Shown: piece by piece, positions 16,080 to 24,857 of the stretch
How positions within the stretch are numbered: position 1 is the stretch's first letter
Layout of the letters: each line of letters begins with the position of its first letter
From: Oceaniglobus indicus
GTDB lineage: Bacteria; Pseudomonadota; Alphaproteobacteria; Rhodobacterales; Rhodobacteraceae
Reading direction: 5' to 3'
DNA: 37,250 nucleotides
Assembly: GCF_002751875.1 (NCBI RefSeq)
Contig: NZ_NMZM01000016.1
Coordinates: 1-37,250, forward strand
The notes under the pieces: generated by a model
The model's input: the letters and a program-made list of their open reading frames with translations, nothing else
What the model was told of the DNA's origin: nothing
Database searches by the model: none
Made by a program: the position numbers and the translations under genes

Positions 16080-17423
16080 TCAGACGGCCATGCTGTGGCG
16101 GCCCTCGGGCGAGGCATAGGCGTCGAATTCCACCGCGATCATCCGCGCCAGGTGGCGGGCGTCGTCGCGGATCGTCAGCACGCCGTCACCGTCCAGCGTG
16201 ACCGCACCCCCCCAGGCCTGCGCCGCCCGCGCCGTCAGCGCGCGCACCGTGTCGGGATCGTCCGACATCGCCGGATCGACCCGGAAATCGCACAACAGCC
16301 GTTCGATCGCCGCACCGCGCACCCGGTCCTCGGCGGTTTCGGCATGGCCGCGCAGGGTGGCGGGGCGGCCCTTGGCCACCCGTGCCTTCCAGTCGGCGGT
16401 GCCCGAGGCGTTCTGGGCATGGCCGCCCGGCAACCGCGAGATCGCCGAGGCGCCCAGCCCGATCAGCGTCTGCGCCGCATCCGTCGTATAGCCCTGGAAA
16501 TTGCGCCGCAGGGTGCCCGCGCGGGCCGCGACGGCCATGGAATCCCCGGGGCGGGCGAAATGGTCGATGCCGATCTGCTGGTATCCCGCCGCGGTGAACC
16601 GTTCGGCCGCCAGAAGCGACAGCTCCAGCCGCGCCGCCCCGTCGGGCAGGTCGTCGGCGCGGATCATCACCTGGCGTTTCGACGCCCAGGGCACATGGGC
16701 ATAGCCATAGAGCGCCAGGCGGTCGGGGTTCAGCGACAGCGCCATGTCGATGGTGCGGTTCAGGCTGGCCCGGTCCTGTTTCGGCAGACCATACAGCAGA
16801 TCCAGGTTCACCGCCGCGATATCGCGCGCGCGCAGGCCGTCGACCGCCGCCTTCGTCTGCTCGAAGCTCTGGGGGCGGCCGATGGCGGCCTGCACCGCCG
16901 GTTCGAAATCCTGCACCCCCAGGCTGGCCCGCGTCACGCCCGAGGCGGCCAGCGCGTCCAGCCGGGGGCCGTCGATTTCCGTCGGATCGACCTCGACCGA
17001 GATCTCGGCGTCGGCGGCACGGGGGAACCGCGCCTCGAGCAGGGTGAACAGCCGCACCAGAAGGTCGGGCGGCAGGAACGTCGGCGTGCCGCCCCCGAGG
17101 TGCAGGTGCGCCACCGACACCGCACCGGGCAGCGCCGCGCGGATGATGTCGGCCTCGGCTTCCAGCGCGTCGACATAGGGCGCCAGGGGGGCCTCGCTCT
17201 GGGTGCCCTGGGTGCGGCAGGCGCAGAACCAGCACAGCCGCCGGCAGAACGGAATATGCGCATAAAGCGAGATCCGCGTGCCCGGTTCGATCCGGCTCAG
17301 CCAGCGCAACGCCGTATCGGCACCGATGTCCGGTCCGAACTGCGTCGCGGGCGGATAACTGGTATAACGGGGGGCGCGCGCCGACAGCGCCCGTTCCGTC
17401 AGCTTCGGGTCAAGGTGTATCAT
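16080..17423 (-). CDS. hemN: Oxygen-independent coproporphyrinogen III oxidase HemN
   Basis: This 447-residue radical SAM enzyme converts coproporphyrinogen III to protoporphyrinogen IX without oxygen, keeping haem synthesis going when O2 is scarce. The HemN cluster motif C-x3-C-x2-C-x-C is at residues 60-69 (CRRLCWFCAC). The HemN-type opening RYTSYPPATQF precedes it and LHLGGGTPTFL follows. NLDLLYGLPKQ and YGYAHVPWASKRQ are also typical of true HemN, as opposed to HemW. The gene is divergent from fnrL, and an FNR box lies 36 bp upstream of its start, so induction by low oxygen is expected. Haem is needed for the cbb3 oxidase encoded nearby. Confidence 0.95.
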   Translation of the reverse strand: MIHLDPKLTERALSARAPRYTSYPPATQFGPDIGADTALRWLSRIEPGTRISLYAHIPFCRRLCWFCACRTQGTQSEAPLAPYVDALEAEADIIRAALPGAVSVAHLHLGGGTPTFLPPDLLVRLFTLLEARFPRAADAEISVEVDPTEIDGPRLDALAASGVTRASLGVQDFEPAVQAAIGRPQSFEQTKAAVDGLRARDIAAVNLDLLYGLPKQDRASLNRTIDMALSLNPDRLALYGYAHVPWASKRQVMIRADDLPDGAARLELSLLAAERFTAAGYQQIGIDHFARPGDSMAVAARAGTLRRNFQGYTTDAAQTLIGLGASAISRLPGGHAQNASGTADWKARVAKGRPATLRGHAETAEDRVRGAAIERLLCDFRVDPAMSDDPDTVRALTARAAQAWGGAVTLDGDGVLTIRDDARHLARMIAVEFDAYASPEGRHSMAV

Positions 17424-17458
17424 GTTGTCACATAAGCCCGATCCCGGCGCGCCGCGCC

Positions 17459-17472
17459 TTGATTCAGGTCAA
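17459..17472. promoter_or_regulatory. FNR box in the hemN-fnrL divergent promoter
   Basis: TTGATTCAGGTCAA matches the FNR consensus TTGAT-N4-ATCAA at nine of ten positions. It lies 21 bp before fnrL and 35 bp before hemN. It probably activates hemN and may autoregulate fnrL. It is the exact reverse complement of the box at 18263. Confidence 0.88.
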
Positions 17473-17493
17473 GCGGAATGGCAGATACGCGCC

Positions 17494-18255
17494 ATGACAC
17501 ATATCGATCCCTCCCTGGCCGATCTGACCCGCGCGGGCCGCACCCTGGCCGGCCCCGGCTGTTCGCAATGCCCGATCCGCCACCGGGCGATCTGCGCCAC
17601 CTGCGAGGACAGCGAACTGGACCGCCTCGAGGGGATGAAATCCTATCATACCTGGCGCGCCGGCGAGACGATCGTCATGGAGGGCGCCGACCTGGCCTTT
17701 GTCGGATCGGTGGTCAGCGGCTGCGCGACCCTGACCCGGTCGATGGAGGATGGCCGGATGCAGATGGTCGGCCTGCTGATGCCGTCGGATTTCATCGGCC
17801 GCAACGACCGCGCCGTCGCCGCCTATGAGGTCGTCGCCGCCACCGATGTCACCTTCTGCATGTTCCGGCGCGCCGAATTCCGCCAGATGATGCGCGAGAC
17901 GCCCCACGTCATGGAACGGATGCTGGAGATGTCGCTGGACGAACTGGACGCCGCGCGCGACTGGATGATCGTTCTCGGCCGCAAGACCGCGCGCGAGAAG
18001 GTCGCGACCCTGCTGGCCAACATCCTGCGCCGGGTGTCGACCCAGGGCAGCCCGCTGCACGCGCAACTGCCGCTGACGCGGGATGCGATGGCAACCTACC
18101 TGGGGCTGACCATCGAAACGGTCAGCCGGCAGATGACCGCGCTGCGCAAGGACGGACTGATCGATCTGGACGGGCGGCGCGGGATCAGCTGCCGCGACCT
18201 GTCGGCCCTGCTGGCCGAAGCCGGCGACGACGAGGACGGTCAATCCCCGGCCTGA
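17494..18255 (+). CDS. fnrL: Crp/Fnr-family oxygen regulator FnrL
   Basis: This 253-residue FNR-type activator has cluster cysteines at residues 23, 26, 34 and 37 (CSQCPIRHRAICATC), with a further cysteine in VTFCMFRR inside the sensor barrel, as needed to hold an oxygen-labile 4Fe-4S cluster. The C-terminal helix-turn-helix contains LGLTIETVSRQMTALRKDG, whose E-x-x-S-R recognition helix is the FNR version that reads TTGAT. The ATG at 17494 is chosen because the FNR box upstream would otherwise be within the gene. It lies between hemN and ccoNOQP, each with an FNR box, so it is the local low-oxygen switch. Confidence 0.95.
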   Translation: MTHIDPSLADLTRAGRTLAGPGCSQCPIRHRAICATCEDSELDRLEGMKSYHTWRAGETIVMEGADLAFVGSVVSGCATLTRSMEDGRMQMVGLLMPSDFIGRNDRAVAAYEVVAATDVTFCMFRRAEFRQMMRETPHVMERMLEMSLDELDAARDWMIVLGRKTAREKVATLLANILRRVSTQGSPLHAQLPLTRDAMATYLGLTIETVSRQMTALRKDGLIDLDGRRGISCRDLSALLAEAGDDEDGQSPA

Positions 18256-18262
18256 CACGAAC

Positions 18263-18276
18263 TTGACCTGAATCAA
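18263..18276. promoter_or_regulatory. FNR box upstream of ccoNOQP
   Basis: TTGACCTGAATCAA is a good FNR box 65 bp before ccoN and 7 bp after the fnrL stop. Its 17-bp core (CTTGACCTGAATCAAGG) is an exact inverted copy of the site at 17459. It should drive the oxidase operon at low oxygen. Confidence 0.88.
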
Positions 18277-18341
18277 GGTGCCGGTCAGATTATTTTGACA
18301 TTGCACGCGCAAAGCCTGCCGGAAAGGGAAGCACAATTCAC

Positions 18342-19970
18342 ATGTCGTATTATCTGAGAGGCCCCTCCGGCTATGCACTGCTGGCGGCCCTGGGCCTGAT
18401 CGCGCTTGCTTCGGCGATCGCGGCCAATTTCGCCCGCGACCTTGCATACCTGGTTCACGCGCTGCTGATCATGGCCGTCGCGGCGGGCCTGTTCGTCGCG
18501 ACCATGCGCGCCATGCCGGTCGATGACGGCCCCGCCGTCGCACCGCCGCGCCCCACCGGATACATGGACGGGCCGATCCGCTATGGCGTGATCGCCACCG
18601 CGTTCTGGGGTGTCGTCGGGTTCCTGGCCGGCACCTACATCGCGTTCCAGCTGGCGTTTCCCGCGCTGAACATCGAATGGGCGCAACCCTATGCCAACTT
18701 CGGCCGCCTGCGCCCGCTGCACACCTCGGCGGTGATCTTCGCCTTCGGCGGCAACGCGCTGATCGCCACGTCGTTCTATGTCGTGCAGCGCACCAGCGCC
18801 GCGCGGCTGTGGGGCGGTCCCGCCGCATGGTTCGTCTTCTGGGGCTATCAGCTGTTCATCGTGCTGGCCGCCACCGGCTATCTGCTGGGCGCGACCCAGT
18901 CGAAGGAATACGCCGAGCCCGAATGGTATGTCGACATCTGGCTGACCATCGTCTGGCTGACCTACCTGGCCGTCTTCATGGGCACGATCATCAACCGGCG
19001 CGAACGCCACATCTATGTCGCCAACTGGTTCTACCTGGCGTTCATCGTCACCGTCGCCATGCTGCATGTGGTCAACAACCTGTCGATCCCGGTGTCGATC
19101 TTCGGCTCGAAGTCGGTCCAGGTCTTCGCGGGCGTGCAGGACGCGATGACCCAGTGGTGGTACGGCCACAACGCCGTCGGCTTCTTCCTGACCGCCGGGT
19201 TCCTGGGGATGATGTATTACTTCGTGCCGAAACAGGCTGGGCGCCCGGTCTATTCCTACAAGCTGTCGATCATCCACTTCTGGGCGCTGATCTTCCTCTA
19301 TATCTGGGCCGGGCCGCACCATCTGCACTATACCGCGCTTCCCGACTGGGCGGCGACGCTGGGCATGGTGTTCTCGATCATCCTGTGGATGCCGTCCTGG
19401 GGGGGCATGATCAACGGCCTGATGACCCTTCAGGGGGCCTGGGACAAGATCCGCACCGACCCGATCATCCGCATGTTCGTCGCCTCGCTGGCATTCTACG
19501 GGATGTCGACGTTCGAGGGGCCGATGATGTCGATCCGCGCCGTGAACTCGCTGTCGCATTACACCGACTGGACCATCGGACACGTCCATTCCGGCGCGCT
19601 TGGCTGGAACGGCATGATCACCTTCGGGGCGCTGTATTTCCTGACGCCGAAACTCTGGGGCCGCAAGCAGATGTATTCCATGTCCGCGATCAACGCCCAC
19701 TTCTGGCTCGCGACCATCGGGATCGTGCTTTACGCGTCGTCCATGTGGGTCACCGGCATCATGGAGGGCCTGATGTGGCGCGAGGTCGACGCCAACGGCT
19801 TCCTCGTCAACTCGTTCGCCGACACGGTGGATGCCAAGTTTCCGATGTACGTCGTGCGGGCCGTCGGTGGTGCGCTTTACGTGGCGGGCGGAATCATCAT
19901 GGTGTGGAACATGTGGATGACCATCCGCGATCCCCGCGCCGTCGCCGTCGTCGCAACGCCCGCGGAGTAG
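18342..19970 (+). CDS. ccoN: cbb3-type cytochrome c oxidase subunit I CcoN
   Basis: This 542-residue catalytic subunit of the high-affinity cbb3 oxidase has twelve core membrane helices. Haem and copper ligands are visible: His in [16 protein letters not shown], the Cu-B histidine in [11 protein letters not shown], the paired histidines in [13 protein letters not shown], and HVH in [13 protein letters not shown]. It reduces O2 to water and pumps protons in the cytoplasmic membrane. Two extra hydrophobic stretches at the N-terminus (residues about 10-30 and 35-55) are common in alphaproteobacterial CcoN. It starts the ccoNOQP operon behind an FNR box. Confidence 0.97.
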   Translation: MSYYLRGPSGYALLAALGLIALASAIAANFARDLAYLVHALLIMAVAAGLFVATMRAMPVDDGPAVAPPRPTGYMDGPIRYGVIATAFWGVVGFLAGTYIAFQLAFPALNIEWAQPYANFGRLRPLHTSAVIFAFGGNALIATSFYVVQRTSAARLWGGPAAWFVFWGYQLFIVLAATGYLLGATQSKEYAEPEWYVDIWLTIVWLTYLAVFMGTIINRRERHIYVANWFYLAFIVTVAMLHVVNNLSIPVSIFGSKSVQVFAGVQDAMTQWWYGHNAVGFFLTAGFLGMMYYFVPKQAGRPVYSYKLSIIHFWALIFLYIWAGPHHLHYTALPDWAATLGMVFSIILWMPSWGGMINGLMTLQGAWDKIRTDPIIRMFVASLAFYGMSTFEGPMMSIRAVNSLSHYTDWTIGHVHSGALGWNGMITFGALYFLTPKLWGRKQMYSMSAINAHFWLATIGIVLYASSMWVTGIMEGLMWREVDANGFLVNSFADTVDAKFPMYVVRAVGGALYVAGGIIMVWNMWMTIRDPRAVAVVATPAE

Positions 19971-19977
19971 TAGTAGA

Positions 19978-20808
19978 ATGAGCAAGGACCCGAGAAGCCC
20001 GGACTATGATCCGAAGGACGACCCCAAGGTCGCGACCGCATCGGACGCGCCCGGGGAAATCCCCAACGAACTGCCGCCCGAGACGCAGACGATCACCTTT
20101 CACCAGCGGTTCGAACGCAACGCCACCCTGTTGCTGATCGGCAGCTTCGCGGTGGTGTCGGTGGGCGGCATCGTCGAGATCGCGCCACTGTTCTGGCTGG
20201 AGAACACGATCGAGAAGGTCGAGGGCATGCGCCCCTATTCGCCGCTGGAGCTGACCGGGCGCGACATCTACGTGCGCGAGGGCTGTTACCTGTGCCACAG
20301 CCAGATGATCCGCCCGATGCGCGACGAGGTCGAACGCTATGGCCATTATTCGCTGGCCGCGGAATCGATGTACGACCACCCGCACCAGTGGGGCTCCAAG
20401 CGCACCGGACCCGACCTGGCCCGGATCGGCGGCCGCTACAGCGACGAATGGCACGTCGATCACCTGATGGACCCGCAATCGGTGGTGCCCGAAAGCGTGA
20501 TGCCGAAATACGCCTTCCTGTCGGACACCCTGATCGACGGCGAACATGTCGGCGACCTGGTGGCGACGCACCGGATGGTGGGCGTGCCCTATACCGATGA
20601 CATGGTGAACGCGGCGCGGGCCGACTTCCGGGTGCAGACCGATCCGTTCGGCGATATCGACGGGTTGCTCGAACGCTATCCGGGCGCGCAGGTGCGCAAT
20701 TTCGACGGCCGCCCCGGCACTTCGGAAATGGATGCGCTGATCGCCTACCTGCAGATGCTGGGCACGCTGGTCGACTTCTCGACCTTCACCCCCGACCCGG
20801 ACCGCTAG
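19978..20808 (+). CDS. ccoO: cbb3-type cytochrome c oxidase subunit II CcoO
   Basis: This 276-residue membrane-anchored mono-haem cytochrome c has one membrane helix ([24 protein letters not shown]) and one haem c site, CYLCH, at residues 103-107. The methionine ligand probably lies in SVMPKYAFL. The subunit passes electrons from CcoP to CcoN. The N-terminus holds about 45 extra acidic and proline-rich residues before the point where CcoO proteins usually begin ([12 protein letters not shown]). No internal start codon offers a shorter version, so the extension looks real. The gene begins seven bases after ccoN. Confidence 0.96.
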   Translation: MSKDPRSPDYDPKDDPKVATASDAPGEIPNELPPETQTITFHQRFERNATLLLIGSFAVVSVGGIVEIAPLFWLENTIEKVEGMRPYSPLELTGRDIYVREGCYLCHSQMIRPMRDEVERYGHYSLAAESMYDHPHQWGSKRTGPDLARIGGRYSDEWHVDHLMDPQSVVPESVMPKYAFLSDTLIDGEHVGDLVATHRMVGVPYTDDMVNAARADFRVQTDPFGDIDGLLERYPGAQVRNFDGRPGTSEMDALIAYLQMLGTLVDFSTFTPDPDR

Positions 20809-20816
20809 GAGCGACG

Positions 20817-21032
20817 ATGGAGACCTATTCCTTCCTGCGCTACCTGGCCGACAGCTGGGTGCTGCTGATCCTCACCGGAATCTTCCTCGGTGTGATCGTC
20901 TGGGCGTTCCGCCCCGGCTCGCGCGCCATGCACGACGATGCGGCGGCGGTGCCGTTCCGGCATGACGATGACACTATCCCCCCCCGCCACCGCGCCACGG
21001 GCGACGTGACGAAAGGCCAACCGGATGTCTGA
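20817..21032 (+). CDS. ccoQ: cbb3-type oxidase small subunit CcoQ (FixQ)
   Basis: This 71-residue protein has one membrane helix (about residues 14-32, WVLLILTGIFLGVIVWAF) followed by a polar tail containing RPGSR, as in CcoQ/FixQ, which stabilises the oxidase complex. It sits between ccoO and ccoP and overlaps ccoP by 8 bp. GGAG lies before the start. The tail is somewhat longer than the usual 50-60 residues. Confidence 0.92.
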   Translation: METYSFLRYLADSWVLLILTGIFLGVIVWAFRPGSRAMHDDAAAVPFRHDDDTIPPRHRATGDVTKGQPDV

Positions 21033-22044
21033 CGACAAGCACAGCCACGAAAAACGCATCGATGAAGAGACAGGCACCGAAACCACAGGCCACAGCTGGG
21101 ACGGCATCGAGGAGCTGAACACGCCGCTGCCGCGCTGGTGGCTGTGGACGTTCTACGGGACCATCGTCTGGGGGGTGATCTATACCATCCTCTATCCGGC
21201 CTGGCCGCTGGTGTCGGGCACGACGCGCGGCGTTCTCGACTGGACCACCCGCGGCGAGGTGGCGGCAAAGATCGAAACCGTCCGCCTGTCCAACGCCGAG
21301 CTGACCGAGAGCCTGGTCAACATCGACCTCGGTGTGCTGGACCGCAACGAGGATCTGCACCGCTTCGCCGTCTCGGCCGGGGCGTCGGTCTTCGCCAACA
21401 ATTGTTCGCAATGCCACGGCGCGGGCGCGGCGGGCGTTCAGGCCGCCGGCTATCCCAACCTGCTGGACGACGACTGGCTCTGGGGCGGACAGATCACCGA
21501 CATCGCCATGACCGTGCGCCACGGCATCCGCAACGAAGACGACCCCGATGCCCGCTACTCCGAGATGCCGGCCTTCGGCGAGATCCTGGAAGACGCGGAA
21601 ATCGCCACGCTGGTGACCTATGTGCGCAGCCTGTCGGGGCTCGAGGAGGAAACCGCCGAGGGCGCCGAGCTGTATCTGGACAACTGCTCGGCCTGCCACG
21701 GCGAAGAGGGCCTGGGCGACCGCGAACTGGGCGCGCCGAACCTGACCGATGCGATCTGGCTCTATGGCGGCACCCCCGAGGCGGTGCGCTATACGATCGA
21801 GAACGCCCGCTTCGGCGTCATGCCGCCCTGGGGCGAACGCCTGGGCGAGGCGCAGGTGCGCGCGGTCGCGGCCTATGTCCACGGCCTGGGCGGCGGCGAG
21901 GCCGAACCGCAGGTCGAGGAAGAACCGACCGCCGACGAGATGGAAGAGGCCGCCGACGTGCCCGACGCCAGCTTCCCGGCGGACGCCGAAGAGACACCGA
22001 CCGAAGCGGGCGAAGCGCCGGTCGAACCCGTCGTGCCCGAGTAA
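21025..22044 (+). CDS. ccoP: cbb3-type cytochrome c oxidase subunit III CcoP
   Basis: This 339-residue dihaem cytochrome c of the cbb3 oxidase begins with the usual hydrophilic lead and then NTPLPRWWLWTFYGTIVWGVIY, which spans the membrane. Haem c sites are CSQCH at residues 127-131 and CSACH at 221-225. It accepts electrons from soluble or membrane cytochrome c. After the second cytochrome domain (ends near residue 288) there is an additional 50-residue tail rich in Glu, Pro and Ala, not part of the standard fold. It ends the structural operon; the assembly genes start 559 bp later, beyond a repeat array. Confidence 0.96.
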   Translation: MSDDKHSHEKRIDEETGTETTGHSWDGIEELNTPLPRWWLWTFYGTIVWGVIYTILYPAWPLVSGTTRGVLDWTTRGEVAAKIETVRLSNAELTESLVNIDLGVLDRNEDLHRFAVSAGASVFANNCSQCHGAGAAGVQAAGYPNLLDDDWLWGGQITDIAMTVRHGIRNEDDPDARYSEMPAFGEILEDAEIATLVTYVRSLSGLEEETAEGAELYLDNCSACHGEEGLGDRELGAPNLTDAIWLYGGTPEAVRYTIENARFGVMPPWGERLGEAQVRAVAAYVHGLGGGEAEPQVEEEPTADEMEEAADVPDASFPADAEETPTEAGEAPVEPVVPE

Positions 22045-22185
22045 CGGCACCCGAGCTGCGGCGATCGCGCGGCTGGTCCGTGCGACCGCCGCGTTGCCCG
22101 CCGCGCGAACCGGGAGGCGTGCGGCGGGCGATCCGTTTCCCGCCGGCCCGGGTCTCCGGGTCCGCGTTCTGCGCGTGCCGAAGGG

Positions 22186-22582
22186 GCGCATGGCCGTCGC
22201 GCAACGTCCAGGCGCGCGGTCTCGTCAGCGCGCGGCAGTCGCGCAAATGTCCAGGCGCGCGGCCATCGCGCGACAAATCTGCGCATGTCCGCCGCGCGAC
22301 CTTCACAAAGCGCGCCCCCGGACCGACATTCAGGGCTGCACGGATCCGTCGCACGGGCCCGCGCGCAAGCCACAGCACGCGACCCTTCGCGTCACCCGCA
22401 CGGCGCGCTATCCTGCGCCATAGCCACGGCGCGACCCTCGCGCCATAACACCAGCGCGCGTCTGTCGCGCGACAACACCAGCGCGCGGCCATCGCGCGAG
22501 AACACCAACGCGCGGCCATCGCGCAAAAATCACAGCGCGTGTCCCGCGCAAGAAATCACAGCGCGCGTTCCGCGCGACCCTG
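22186..22582. repeat. Tandem hairpin-repeat array between ccoP and ccoG
   Basis: This 559-bp gene-free gap holds degenerate copies of a 26-27-bp unit of the form GCGCGCGGCCATCGCGCG followed by an A/C-rich linker such as AACACCA. Four units at 22425-22532 are each exactly 27 bp and are followed by a 26-bp and a shorter one. Older, broken copies lie at about 22186-22300. Every unit can fold into a small CGCG stem. No conserved coding frame runs through it. Bases 22045-22185 are GC-rich and show nothing further. Confidence 0.85.
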
Positions 22583-22603
22583 CCCCAGAACGGATTGCGC
22601 CCG

Positions 22604-24382
22604 ATGTCCGACGCCCCCCTCTTCGCCGCCCGTGAACCCGTCTTTCCCCGCCGGGTCTCGGGGTTCTTCCGCCGCCTCAAGTGGTGGATCATGGCGATCA
22701 CGCTGGGGATCTATTACCTGGTGCCCTGGATCCGCTGGGACCGGGGCCCTGCCCTGCCCGACCAGGCGGTGCTGATCGATCTTGCGAACCGGCGGTTCTA
22801 TTTCTTCTGGATCGAGATCTGGCCCCATGAATTCTATTTCGTCGCGGGCCTGCTGATCATGGCCGGGCTGGGGCTGTTCCTGTTCACCTCGGCGCTCGGC
22901 CGGGTCTGGTGCGGCTATGCCTGTCCGCAGACGGTGTGGACCGATCTGTTCCTGCTGGTCGAACGCTGGATCGAGGGCGACCGCAACGCCCGGGTGCGAC
23001 TGTTCAAGGCCCCCTGGGGCGCGCGCAAGTGGCGCCTCAGGATCACCAAGTGGGTCGTCTGGCTGCTGATCGCGGTGGCCACCGGCGGCGCCTGGGTGTT
23101 CTATTTCGCCGACGCCCCCACCCTGTTGCGCCAGCTGGTGACCTTCGACGCCCCCATGGTCGCCTATGCCACCATCGGCATCCTGACCGCCACCACCTTC
23201 GTCTTCGGCGGCTTCATGCGCGAACAGGTCTGCATCTACATGTGCCCCTGGCCGCGCATCCAGGGCGCGATGATGGACGAGGGCACCCTGACCGTCGGCT
23301 ACCGCGACTGGCGCGGCGAGCCGCGCGGCCGCGGCAACGCGCGCCGCGCCGCCGTGGCCGCCGATGTCGGCCCGGCCTCGCCCGTCCGTTACGGCGCGGG
23401 GGCCGACAAGGACGCCGCCGCCGCGCCCGTCTCGCTGGACGTGGCGGGGGGCCGCGTGTCGCGCGAGGGCGAGACGCTGGGCGATTGCATCGACTGCATG
23501 GCCTGCGTCAACGTCTGCCCCATGGGCATCGACATCCGCGAGGGCCAGCAGATGGAATGCATCACCTGCGCGCTGTGCATCGATGCCTGCGACGAGGTGA
23601 TGGCCAAGATCGGCCGCCCGCGCGGGTTGATCGACTATCTGGCGCTGGACGACCGCCCGCCGGTCCTGCCCGGTGAACACGCCCCGGTGCGCCCGTTCGG
23701 CGTCGACGCCCCCGGCGACGACAGCGGCGCCGAAACCGGCGTGCCTGCCGCCACCGCGGCCGCGCGTGCGGATCTGACGGCCGATGCGACCGCCACCGTC
23801 CCGGACACGTCAACCGCCACCGTTCCGGACACGTCAACCGCCACCGTTCCGGTGGACGGCGCCCCCGCCCCTGCCCCGAACGCCGCCGATCGTCCCTTCG
23901 TCATGCCCCACAGCCAGGACTGGACCCCGGTGCCGCTGTGGAAGCACGTCTTCCGGCCCCGCACCATCGTCTATACCGTGATCTGGGCCGCCATCGGCTT
24001 CGGTCTGCTGTTCGCGCTGTTCATCCGCCCCGATGTCGAACTGACCGTGGCGCCGATCCGCAACCCCACCTTCGTGACGATGTCGGACGGGACGATCCGC
24101 AACACCTATGACATCCGCCTGCGCAACAAGCATGGCGAGCCGCGCGATTTCCAGTTGTCGGTCACCTCGGACGGCGCGCTGGACATCACCCTGGAAGGGC
24201 GCGACGGCACCTCGGTCAAGGTGCCCCCCGACAGCACCCTGTTGCAGCGCGTCTATGTCACCGCCCCGTCGGGCACCCCCGCGGCCGAGGCCGAGCGCAC
24301 CGAGTTCCGGTTCTGGGTCGAGGACACGGCATCGGGCGAACGGGCCTGGCGCGACACGCTGTTCAACGGCAAGGAGAGCTAG
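22604..24382 (+). CDS. ccoG: Membrane ferredoxin-like protein CcoG (RdxA/FixG), cbb3 assembly
   Basis: This 592-residue polytopic protein reduces copper for delivery to the cbb3 oxidase (known for the CcoG family). Visible are VWCGYACPQTVW near residue 105, CIYMCPWPRIQGAM, two 4Fe-4S motifs (CIDCMACVNVCP and CITCALCIDACD) and a last membrane helix (TIVYTVIWAAIGFGLLFALF) before a periplasmic beta domain. It is longer than typical CcoG. Two low-complexity inserts account for this: an Arg/Ala/Asp stretch before the first cluster and an Ala/Thr/Asp/Pro linker after the second, holding an in-frame 24-bp tandem repeat. The ATG at 22604 is preferred over a TTG three codons upstream. Confidence 0.95.
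   Translation: MSDAPLFAAREPVFPRRVSGFFRRLKWWIMAITLGIYYLVPWIRWDRGPALPDQAVLIDLANRRFYFFWIEIWPHEFYFVAGLLIMAGLGLFLFTSALGRVWCGYACPQTVWTDLFLLVERWIEGDRNARVRLFKAPWGARKWRLRITKWVVWLLIAVATGGAWVFYFADAPTLLRQLVTFDAPMVAYATIGILTATTFVFGGFMREQVCIYMCPWPRIQGAMMDEGTLTVGYRDWRGEPRGRGNARRAAVAADVGPASPVRYGAGADKDAAAAPVSLDVAGGRVSREGETLGDCIDCMACVNVCPMGIDIREGQQMECITCALCIDACDEVMAKIGRPRGLIDYLALDDRPPVLPGEHAPVRPFGVDAPGDDSGAETGVPAATAAARADLTADATATVPDTSTATVPDTSTATVPVDGAPAPAPNAADRPFVMPHSQDWTPVPLWKHVFRPRTIVYTVIWAAIGFGLLFALFIRPDVELTVAPIRNPTFVTMSDGTIRNTYDIRLRNKHGEPRDFQLSVTSDGALDITLEGRDGTSVKVPPDSTLLQRVYVTAPSGTPAAEAERTEFRFWVEDTASGERAWRDTLFNGKES
23789..23853 (+). repeat. In-frame 24-bp tandem repeat inside ccoG
   Basis: Two full copies (23789-23812, 23813-23836) and a partial third (23837-23853) encode TATVPDTS repeated. 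The first two copies differ by one base. The repeat lengthens the linker between the iron-sulphur domain and the last membrane helix and probably arose by slippage. Confidence 0.9.
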
Positions 24383-24383
24383 G

Positions 24384-24857
24384 ATGCCCACCCATGCACC
24401 CCGCAGCGCGCGGCGGATCACCGGCTGGCATGTCCTGGCCATGTTCGTCGGCGGCTTTTCGGTCATCATCGCGGTCAACCTGGCGCTGGCGTTCAACGCC
24501 ATCCGCACCTTTCCCGGGCTCGAGACCGAAAGCTCCTATGTCGCCGGTCAGACCTTCGATGCCGACCGCGCCGCACAGGACGCGCTTGGCTGGGATGTCG
24601 GCGCACGCTACGGCGACGGCCGGCTGACCTTGTCGATCACGGGTGCCGATGGCGCGCCGGTGCGCCCCGAGGTGGTCTCGGCGACCCTGGGGCGGGCCAC
24701 CAACGTCGCCTCGGATTCCACGCCGCAGTTCGCCTGGACCGGCACCGCCCTGGCCGCGCCCGCCGACCTGGCGCGCGGCAACTGGAACCTGCGCGTCGAT
24801 CTGCGCGCGTCCGACGGCACCGCGTTCCGCCGCCGCATTCCGATCCGGGTGAGATGA
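24384..24857 (+). CDS. ccoH: cbb3 oxidase assembly protein CcoH (FixH)
   Basis: This 157-residue FixH-family protein has one N-terminal membrane anchor (WHVLAMFVGGFSVIIAVNLALAF, about residues 14-36) with FNAIRTFPGLETESSYVAGQ just after it, the family signature. The remaining periplasmic beta domain ends in RRRIPIRVR. CcoH binds early cbb3 subcomplexes and is needed for their maturation. The start at 24384 follows the ccoG stop by one base with AAGGAGAG upstream. The stop overlaps the ccoI start region (ATGATGA). Confidence 0.93.
   Translation: MPTHAPRSARRITGWHVLAMFVGGFSVIIAVNLALAFNAIRTFPGLETESSYVAGQTFDADRAAQDALGWDVGARYGDGRLTLSITGADGAPVRPEVVSATLGRATNVASDSTPQFAWTGTALAAPADLARGNWNLRVDLRASDGTAFRRRIPIRVR

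Noticed and set aside
22186-22582. CRISPR array in the ccoP-ccoG gap
   Set aside because: Units are 26-27 bp back to back without unique spacers, diverge progressively, and no cas gene is present.
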